Below are positions 58,706 to 64,000 of a stretch of DNA of 64,000 nt, in pieces; the stretch's first letter is position 1, and the number at the start of each line of letters is the position of its first letter. The notes beneath the pieces are model-generated. The model was not told the DNA's origin. It was given only the letters and a program-made list of their open reading frames with translations, and searched no databases. Source of the stretch: Papio anubis (lineage: Eukaryota > Chordata > Mammalia > Primates > Cercopithecidae); NCBI RefSeq assembly GCF_008728515.1, contig NC_044995.1, forward strand, positions 41,827,576-41,891,575, written 5' to 3'. The position numbers were made by a program, and so were the translations under genes.

Positions 58706-61700
58706 TTCTTTCTTTCTCTCTCAGTCTCTCTCTGTATTTTCTTTTCTTCTTTTTACTTTCTTTTGTCTTTCTCTCTCTTTCTTTCTTTTCTTTTCTTTCT
58801 CATCTCGGGTCATCTCGGCTAATTTTTGTATTTTTTTTGGTAAGAGGCAGGGGGTTAGCCAGGTTGGTCTTAATCTCTGACTTAAGTGATCCCTGCCTTC
58901 CTCCCAAAGTACTGGGATTGCAGGCGTGAGCCACCGCACCTGGCCTCTCTCTCTTTCTTTCTTTCTTTCTTGCTTGCTTGCTTTCCTTTCAGACAGGGTG
59001 TCGCTTTGTCATTCAGGCTGGAGTGCAATAGTGCAATCATAGCTCATTGCAGCCCCCAATTCTTGGACTCAAGCAGTCCTCCTCCCTCAACCTCCTGAGT
59101 AGCTGGGAACCACAGGTGCACATCACCTGACGAATTTTGTAATGTTTTACAGAGACAGGGTCTCGCTATGTTGCCCAGGCTGATCTCAAACTCGCAGCTT
59201 CAAGTGATTTTCCTACCTTGGCCTCCCAAAGTGCCGGGATTACAAGTGTAAGCCACTGTACCTGGCAGACTAAGGTTTTAGAAAGTCCTTGTGTGCATGT
59301 GTTCAGGACCCTCGAAGAATGTTGGGGCCAGGTGTGGTGGCTCACACCTGTACTCTCAGCACTTTCAGAGGCTGAAGTAGGAGAATCGCTAGAGGCCAGG
59401 AGTTCAAGACCAGCCTGGGCAGCATAGTGAGACCCCATATCTACTAGAAATTTATTTTTAAAATTAGCTGGACATGGTGGCGTGCATCTATAGTCCCAGC
59501 TATTCAGGAGGTTGTGGTAGGAGGATCACTTGAGCCCAGAAGGTTGAAGCTGCAGTGAGCTATGATTGCACCACTGCACTCCAGCCTGGGTGACAAAGTG
59601 AGGCTTTGTCTCTTAAAAACAAAACAAACAAAAAAAGAGTATAGGGACCATGGAAACCCCGGATGGGAAGGGAGAGTAGAGGGAGCCCGAAATGGGCTTT
59701 GAGGCGGGGATGCCACCACAGACTGGGTAACTTGGGCAACTGTTTTTTTCTGATCTGAACTCAGTCTGCACAGTGAGGTGTGGGAGAGGATATCAGAGCC
59801 TGTGATGTCTTCCCCCAGGTGGAGGAACGGTTCCTCCAGCATGGACTGGAGTCAGTTAACAAATATTAAAAAGCACTCACCGTGTGCTAGGCAGTGGGGT
59901 ATAAGACCAGTGAGCTATGCTACAGTGGGGCATTGAATAAGTAAGTCAGTAAGGGTCATTTCAATGCAATTGTTCTTCGGAAAACAAAATGGCACAATGT
60001 GACAGACGGAGGGTAACTTGGGCAGTGTGGAAGCCAGGATGGTGGCAGAAAGGCATTCTAAGGAGGTGACATCTGAATGAGATCCAAATGGTCAGGAGTG
60101 GCTGACTTTGTGGAGACCTAGGAGACGAGAATTTCAGCCAAAGAGAGCAGCCAGTGCAAAGGCCCTGAGGCAGGAATATACTGCTGTGCCCAAGGAACAT
60201 CGAGGAGGTCAATTTTGCTGCAGTGAAACGAGAAGGGAGGAGAGGAAGTGAGAGGAGAGAAGAGGGCTGCCTTATAGGAGGCTGGGGCTGTAGAGACTAA
60301 GGAAGCTTCTGGAATCAGTGACCTGGAAATGCCTCAAAGGATGGTATGAGGGGCCAGTTCCACCCACCACTCACTCCTCACCCTCATGTCTTCTTTCTAA
60401 TTCTCTCCACTCAGGGATCCATTGGATTTCCCGGGCCGCTGGGACCCATAGGAGAGAAAGGGAAGTCGGTGAGTCATGACTGGGGGTAAAGGAGAGGGGC
60501 GAACTTGTCTGAGGGGAACAGCATGTGTGGTTGTGTCTGATGACGGGTGGACCATGAGTGTCTGTGTCTATGCCTGGAAGCACTTGTGTGCACACATGCT
60601 ATTATATGCAATGCATGACACGTGTAGGTGATTACACATGGTATTACCATGAATATGACTTTAAGTATGTGTATGTGTGTTTCATGTATCTTCCTTTCTT
60701 TCTTTCTTTCTTTCTTTCTTTTTTGAGATGGAGTCTTGTTTCATCGCCCAGGGCTGGGTGCAAAGTGGTGCCATCTCAGCCTCCTAGGTTCAAAATGTGG
60801 GATTCCTGCCTCAACCTTCTCCCAGAGCGGGACCGCTGCGCCTCCCACCACCGCCCAGCTTAACTTTTTGTGCATTTTTTAGTATAGACGGGTCGCAACG
60901 CGTTACTGCATTGCCCCACCCCCGACCCATCCACCGCCCCTGCTCCGGAGTTTGGGGCCACAGGTGCATGTGAGCTGACTGCACCTGGCCTCATGTATCT
61001 TTCAATATAGATGAGACAGAGTTTGAATGCTGCAGCCTGCAGGCCTGTGCCTGGGTGAACAAGGGCATGAATCTGCATGCACTTTGCATGATGGTGGGCA
61101 TAAATGTGTGCAAGAAGCTTGTACACATGTGTGAAAGGGCATGTGTATACACATGTGTGTGTTTCTGTGCACACTGAGTGATGTGTATACAGGCATGTAT
61201 TGTATTTGTGTTGCTACATGTGTATTGTAACAGTGTTAATGAACATTGTATTTACATTCATGAGTGTATGTATACTGCTGTGTTTATCAGGACAAAGTCC
61301 TCAGATGAATCCGGGCCTGCATATGTTTACAGTGTGTATACATATGTGCAAGAGATGTATTACATGATGAGTTCTGTGTCATCTTCAGGCTGTGGATTGC
61401 CAAACGCATGCCATGATTGCATGCAATCATGTATGCATACTGCACAACTGTGATAAATATATGGATCTGTGGGCAAACATGCTTGCACGTTTGGACTCTG
61501 TAGATGCAATCATAGTTATAATTGTGTGTTTGAGATCTTTGTGTGGTTTTGAGTACAAGTTGTATTTGTGTGTATGTGTAGGACTGAAAGGCTTGTGAAT
61601 AAATGTGTGGCAGACAGCTTTCTGGGTCTGTGACTGGGTGCCTTTTTGTGTTTGCATCATGCCTTTGCACCCTAATTCTCTTCTGCTTTCTCTCTTACAA

Positions 61701-63026
61701 TTTATTTTCAGGGAAAGGCAGGGCAGCCAGGCCTGGAAGGAGAGCGGGGACCACCAGTAAGAAAATAGAGAGTGCCCCCTACCCTGCTGGGACCTGGGGA
61801 CAGGGCTGGGAAGGAAAGGTGGTGGAGAGGTCATCAGAGGGCAGGGAAAGGGTTTGGGTTACATCAATGTCCCTGGAGAGGGAGTCACAAGGGGAGGGGA
61901 CCTGGAAGACTTGGTCTCATCTCCCAGGCTCCCCCAACCCCTCATATCTGATCTTTGCCTTTTTTTTTGTTCAGGGGTCCCGTGGAGAGAGGGGGCAACC
62001 GGGTGCCACAGGGCAACCAGGCCCCAAGGTATGGGATGGGTGGGCAATCAAGGCCCCCCATGCCTCAGGCTCAGCCAGTCCCTCCCAATTCTTCCCAGTT
62101 GAGTTTGTTCTGGGGCCTGAGTCTCATTCACTCTGTCCTAGGGCGATGTGGGCCAGGACGGGGCCCCCGGGATCCCTGGAGAAAAGGTGAGTGTGTGTGT
62201 GTGTGTGTGTGAATGTGCATGTGTATGTGTGTCAGAGAGAGAGAGAGATTCTGAGTGGAGGACAAGTCCAAGAGATGAAGAGACATTATAATGCAGTGGT
62301 AAGAGCACAGCTTAATTGGGTGTGGTGGTGCACGCCTGTAGTCCCACCTACTCTGGAGGCTGAGATGAGAGGATTGCTTGAGCCCAGGTGTTGGAAGCTG
62401 CAGTGAGCTAATCACACCACTGCACTCCAGCTTGGGTGACAGAGCAAGACTCCATCTTTAAGAAAAGAAAAAAAGGAGCACAGCCTCTGAAGTCAGAGAG
62501 CCATGAGTTCTCTGCCACTCACCTACTGTGTGCCCTTGGGCAAGTCACTTAACCTCTCTGTACCTTAGTTTTCTCCTCTGTAAAATGGGAGTAACCTCAG
62601 TCTCCCAGCCGCAGTGGTGAATAAAATGACTGACTGTGTGGAGAATGCCCTGCCCATTCCTGGCATGCAGTAAGCACTCAATGTGTGCTGGATCCTATTG
62701 TCATTATGTGGGGCTCAGGGAGTGGGCAGAGAGGCAGGAAGGATGAGACAATGACTTCCGGTTCCATTTCAGGGCCTCCCTGGTCTGCAAGGCCCCCCAG
62801 GATTCCCTGGGCCAAAGGGCCCCCCTGTGAGTGAGGTCACCCTCATTGGGGGTTGGGTGGGTGGAGGATGTGGGAAGGGAGGAGGCCCTGTATCTGTGCC
62901 CCAACTCTTTCCCACCTCATCCCCAGGGTCACCAAGGTAAAGATGGGCGACCAGGTCACCCTGGACAGAGAGGAGAATTGGTGAGTAACCCCTCAACCTT
63001 TGATTCCTGATCCTTTTTTCTTTTTC

Positions 63027-63068
<42 letters not shown>

Positions 63069-63981
63069 GTTTTGTTTTTGAGACACAGTCTCACTCTGTC
63101 ACCCAGGCTAGAGTGCAGTGGGGGCGATCTTGGCTCACTGCAACCTTTGTCTCCCGGGTTCAAGCAATTCTCCTGCCTCAGCCTCCTGAGCGGGACTACA
63201 GGCGCGCGCCACCACACCTGGCTAATTTTTGTATTATTAGTAGAGACGGGGCTTCATCATATTGGCCAGGCTGCTCCCAAACTCTTGGCTTCGAGTGACC
63301 CACCTGTCTCTGCCTCCCAAAGTGCTGTGATTACAGGCGTGAGCCACCACACCAGTGGCCAGATTCCTGATTCTATCAGGTCTTCCCTGTCTCCCCGTCC
63401 TCCATCCCTTCCCCCATGTAACACCCCCCACCCCCATTTAATTTTTCTCTCTAGGGTTTCCAAGGTCAGACAGGCCCTCCTGGACCAGCTGGTGTCTTAG
63501 GCCCTCAGGTCAGAATGGACTCCATAAACCTCCCTTGTTTTGTACCAGTTGGGGGATACTTAGGGGAAAGCTGGACTCCTAAGCGACTCCCCTAGGCCAC
63601 CCCAACTCAAGAGGAACCTTCTTCCTCACCAGGGAAAGACAGGAGAAGTGGGACCTCTGGGTGAAAGGGGGCCTCCAGGCCCCCCTGGACCTCCTGGCGA
63701 ACAAGGTCTTCCTGGCCTGGAAGGCAGAGAGGGGGCGAAGGTGAGACCCTGTCCGTTAGAGACCTTGGTTGAACATCCAAGATCAACCAAAGGCTCAGAA
63801 GCAGTCTCATGGGGGAGGGGTCCCTGAGTCACAGACTGGACGGAGATATCCCCTCCCTGGAGCTTGACTTCCCTCCTCTGCGCTCCTGCAGGGGGAACTG
63901 GGACCACCAGGACCCCTTGGGAAGGAAGGACCAGCTGGACTTAGGGGCTTTCCCGGCCCCAAGGGGGGCCCTGGGGACCCG
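31462..63981 (+). CDS. COL5A3: Collagen alpha-3(V) chain, exons 1-40 (3' end off window)
   Basis: Fibrillar procollagen chain that joins alpha-1(V) and alpha-2(V) in heterotrimers, secreted to the extracellular matrix. Forty exons (2967 nt, 989 codons) were placed by splice sites and frame, and no frame break was found. Domain order: signal peptide (exon 1), LamG/TSPN domain (exons 2-5), basic and Thr/Pro-rich variable region (6-8), short collagenous segment (9-12), non-collagenous hinge (13) and 170 Gly-X-Y triplets of the main helix (14-40), about half the expected helix. Exons are listed in the block entries. Helix exons are 45, 54, 90 or 108 nt after exon 14, the fibrillar collagen pattern. 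The translated sequence is nearly identical to the human COL5A3 I recall. The C-propeptide lies to the right of the window. Confidence 0.96.
31550..35926. repeat. COL5A3 intron 1: GT-rich, CA repeat, purine array
   Basis: 31650-32040 is rich in decayed tgtgtg. 32200-32480 is GC-rich. A CA microsatellite is at about 32610-32637. 32640-34460 is mostly unique, with a GA-rich patch at 33815-33875 and a C run at 34085-34100. 34460-35650 is the large purine array described separately. No other gene is seen. Confidence 0.7.
34460..35650 (+). repeat. 1.2-kb homopurine minisatellite-like array
   Basis: This strand is almost entirely A and G with scattered single T/C. Variants of ggaggtcagagggaaa and 'tcagagggaggagg' recur irregularly throughout. 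Long open frames on both strands are a consequence of the composition. The array lies between exons 1 and 2 of COL5A3. Confidence 0.8.
35927..38122 (+). CDS. COL5A3: COL5A3 exons 2-5: LamG/TSPN domain
   Basis: Exons 35927-36085, 36173-36362, 36444-36600 and 38018-38122. They encode DPVDVLKALGV, a Cys-containing segment (GPGFCPQ), the jelly-roll core (LLITLRGQPANQSVLLSIYDERG), WHRVAVSIDGETVTLVADC and ACERYLPDCDN. NQS and NLT are candidate N-glycosylation sites. The domain is in the N-propeptide of fibrillar collagens V/XI. All four introns have canonical borders. Confidence 0.94.
36601..38017. repeat. COL5A3 intron 4: tandem and inverted duplication with Alu
   Basis: A ~110-bp unit occurs twice (about 36690-36793 and 37110-37250), with a reverse Alu (36795-37083) inserted into the first copy. 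An inverted copy of 36883-37132, including half of that Alu, lies at 37478-37726. 37735-38017 is unique. Confidence 0.75.
38450..40624 (+). CDS. COL5A3: COL5A3 exons 6-8: basic and acidic variable region
   Basis: Exon 6 (38450-38602) encodes a Lys/Arg/Gly-rich stretch of about 23 residues (starting RKGKGKGRKKG), a strongly basic and probably heparin-binding segment typical of alpha-3(V). Exon 7 (40267-40380) is Pro/Thr-rich (PKTETPAPNLPPTP). Exon 8 (40478-40624) is acidic and ends SRTQFQIFP. The exon 7 donor (GAG|GTTGGA) is weaker than its neighbours. Exon 8 starts with Gly where the human protein I recall has Arg. Confidence 0.92.
38603..40266. repeat. COL5A3 intron 6 with degenerate minisatellite
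   Basis: About 38900-39745 is built of diverged units resembling 'ggtcactggttgggggatcatt', recurring every 15-35 bases. The rest (38603-38900 and 39750-40266) is unique intron sequence without recognised features. Confidence 0.65.
40625..44150. mobile_element. COL5A3 intron 8: Alus, L1 3' fragment, purine microsatellites
   Basis: A forward Alu at 40690-40985 is followed by an antisense L1 3' end (about 41010-41300; aagttcaggggtacaagtgc). Then come a partial Alu at 41525-41640 with A/G tail, 41700-42065 unique or unidentified old repeat, and Alus at 42075-42370, 42382-42665 and 42810-43040. AAT repeats lie near 42665-42790, GGAA repeats at 43085-43145 and 43225-43290, an Alu at 43292-43510, and a GAA/GGA tract at 43515-43670. 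43675-44150 is unique. Confidence 0.75.
44151..46197 (+). CDS. COL5A3: COL5A3 exons 9-13: short collagenous segment and hinge
   Basis: Exons 44151-44198, 44275-44316, 45183-45245, 45945-46019 and 46114-46197. They give short Gly-X-Y runs (GAGEKGAKGEP, GPPGPPGFPGDPGPQ, GLPGIPGIDGIRGPPG) ending TVIMMP. Exon 13 is the non-collagenous hinge FQFAGGSFKGPP with a Gln/Ala-rich tail (QQAQAQAVLQQTQ), the region where the N-propeptide folds back in V/XI collagens. Confidence 0.94.
44317..45182 (+). mobile_element. COL5A3 intron 10: two Alus
   Basis: A forward Alu at about 44530-44820, then a partial forward Alu at about 44850-44995. The flanks are unique with nothing recognised. Confidence 0.8.
45246..45944. 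repeat. COL5A3 intron 11: palindromes and long pyrimidine tract
   Basis: Overlapping perfect palindromes lie at 45273-45288 and 45283-45306. From about 45475 to the exon 12 acceptor at 45944 the strand is a continuous tctctgtctc-type low-complexity run. Confidence 0.85.
46368..53433 (+). CDS. COL5A3: COL5A3 exons 14-27: main triple helix, first part
   Basis: Exons 46368-46424, 46521-46574, 47026-47079, 48766-48819, 48899-48952, 49137-49190, 49501-49545, 49688-49741, 50556-50600, 50741-50794, 50928-50972, 53035-53088, 53191-53235, 53380-53433. Exon 14 starts with telopeptide-like LSMK and then enters uninterrupted Gly-X-Y. All later exons are 45 or 54 nt and begin with a Gly codon. GEKGQRGDFGH and GERG/GEKG motifs are frequent. 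The exon 23 donor (CAG|GTTTGG) is the weakest in the block. Confidence 0.94.
46575..48765. mobile_element. COL5A3 introns 15-16: Alus and a corrupted patch
   Basis: Intron 15 has a partial forward Alu at 46703-46955. Intron 16 has a forward Alu at 47430-47710 inside a possible Tigger-like DNA-transposon remnant (gtcatgcaccacataacg near 47402, resuming near 47735). It also has indel-rich Alu-like sequence at 47815-48390 and a forward Alu at 48415-48690. Exon 16 (47026-47079) lies between the introns. Confidence 0.7.
49742..50555 (-). mobile_element. COL5A3 intron 21: two reverse Alus
   Basis: Reverse Alus at about 49790-50065 and 50165-50465, the second starting with a TTTC/T run. The rest is unique. 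Confidence 0.85.
50973..53034. mobile_element. COL5A3 intron 24: Alus and split L1 3' fragment
   Basis: Reverse Alus lie at about 51325-51645, 51905-52175 and 52185-52475, and a forward Alu at 52517-52750. An old L1 3' end at about 51708-51890 resumes near 52750-52790 around them. A MIR-like fragment is at 52820-52950. 50973-51320 is unique. Confidence 0.7.
53434..55772. repeat. COL5A3 intron 27: Alus inside a degenerate tandem array
   Basis: A reverse Alu at 53690-53985. From about 54000 to 55440 units like 'agttacattgtagccaagc' recur, interrupted by reverse Alus at 54290-54595, 54605-54770 (partial) and 54815-55125 and an (ATT)n at 54777-54818. 55440-55772 is unique. Confidence 0.65.
55773..63981 (+). 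CDS. COL5A3: COL5A3 exons 28-40: main triple helix, continued
   Basis: Exons 55773-55817, 55924-55977, 56108-56215, 56640-56693, 60415-60468, 61712-61756, 61975-62028, 62142-62186, 62773-62826, 62927-62980, 63455-63508, 63633-63740, 63892-63981. Gly-X-Y is uninterrupted throughout. Two exons are the doubled 108-nt type and exon 40 is 90 nt. The exon 40 donor at 63982 (CCG|GTGAGT) shows that the gene continues beyond the window. The exon 35 donor runs directly into a GT microsatellite. Confidence 0.94.
56216..60414. mobile_element. COL5A3 introns 30-31: MIR, Alus, CTTT repeat, L2
   Basis: Intron 30 contains a MIR-like fossil (about 56340-56560). Intron 31 has forward Alus at 56825-56965 (partial), 56973-57260, 57283-57535 and 58015-58300, and a MIR fragment at 57540-57665. 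AT-rich unique DNA spans 57670-58010, and CTTT/CTCC repeats 58530-58800. Reverse Alus follow at 58815-58945 (damaged) and 58985-59268, a forward Alu at 59325-59630, and an L2-like 3' end at about 59850-60230. Exon 31 (56640-56693) lies between the introns. Confidence 0.7.
60469..61711. repeat. COL5A3 intron 32: corrupted Alu and TG-rich sequence
   Basis: TTTC repeats at about 60695-60722 lead into an indel-rich reverse Alu-like patch (60723-60990). The remainder (61000-61640) is rich in atgtgtgtgcatg-type TG/CA sequence, probably an old decayed dinucleotide repeat. No gene is seen. Confidence 0.65.
62187..62772. mobile_element. COL5A3 intron 35: GT repeat, partial Alu, MIR
   Basis: A GT microsatellite starts at the donor itself (62187-62211). 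A partial forward Alu is at about 62300-62465 and a MIR-like fragment at about 62480-62690. Confidence 0.75.
62981..63454 (-). mobile_element. COL5A3 intron 37: GT microsatellite and reverse Alu
   Basis: A (GT)n tract at about 63029-63066 is followed by a reverse Alu at about 63075-63358. The flanks are unique. Confidence 0.85.
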
Positions 63982-64000
63982 GTGAGTATCTTTGGAGACC

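Noticed and set aside
1..64000. CRISPR arrays, tRNA or rRNA genes, bacterial operons
   Set aside because: No regularly spaced short palindromic repeats, cloverleaf or rRNA sequence were recognised; the regular arrays present are degenerate intronic minisatellites in a primate genome.

Overview
The window is nuclear DNA from a catarrhine primate, most likely an Old World monkey. The evidence is dense Alu content, including many young AluY copies of the type common in Old World monkeys (with 'cacctcgcccggctagtttt' and 'caggcttgagccaccgcgcc' variants), L2/MIR fossils, a class I endogenous retrovirus, and three genes whose order matches human 19p13.2 read in reverse. There are no bacterial-type genes; all real coding sequence is in short exons.

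Layout. (1) 288-7492, minus strand: the first 15 exons of a complement C3 paralogue at the position of human C3P1. All 15 exons are open, join in phase and have GT/AG borders; the 3' half lies off the left edge. (2) 7493-12952: Alu-rich intergenic DNA with a badly corrupted Alu run at 10868-11604. (3) 12953-21474: an endogenous provirus with a tRNA-Phe-like primer site, flanked by a 5-bp target duplication and inserted into an old Alu. It holds a 996-base run of N (17469-18464). The sequence on both sides of the gap is duplicated and error-rich, as if gap-filling from both ends overshot and was never merged. (4) 22732-28402, minus strand: RDH8 exons 1-3 only; exons 4-6, with the catalytic Tyr/Lys, are not found anywhere in the window. 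(5) 28403-31461: intergenic DNA ending in a GC-rich, TATA-less promoter. (6) 31462-63981, plus strand: COL5A3 exons 1-40 (989 codons), covering the signal peptide, the LamG/TSPN domain, the basic variable region, the small collagenous segment, the non-collagenous hinge and about half of the main triple helix; it continues past the right edge.

The genes are not functionally linked: one is a plasma-protein relative, one a photoreceptor retinol dehydrogenase and one a fibrillar collagen chain. C3-like and RDH8 run leftward and COL5A3 runs rightward, so RDH8 and COL5A3 are head-to-head about 3 kb apart.

Beyond the genes, the most notable structures are four degenerate intronic tandem arrays (C3-like intron 7; COL5A3 introns 1, 6 and 27), an inverted duplication containing an Alu in COL5A3 intron 4, a perfect 24-bp palindrome just after COL5A3 exon 11, a template-switch-like hairpin at 22509-22538, a 470-nt pyrimidine-rich run next to the COL5A3 exon 12 acceptor, and several patches that look like uncorrected long-read sequence. 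Exon borders were placed by hand from splice sites, reading frame and remembered family sequences; repeat borders are approximate to about 10-20 bases.
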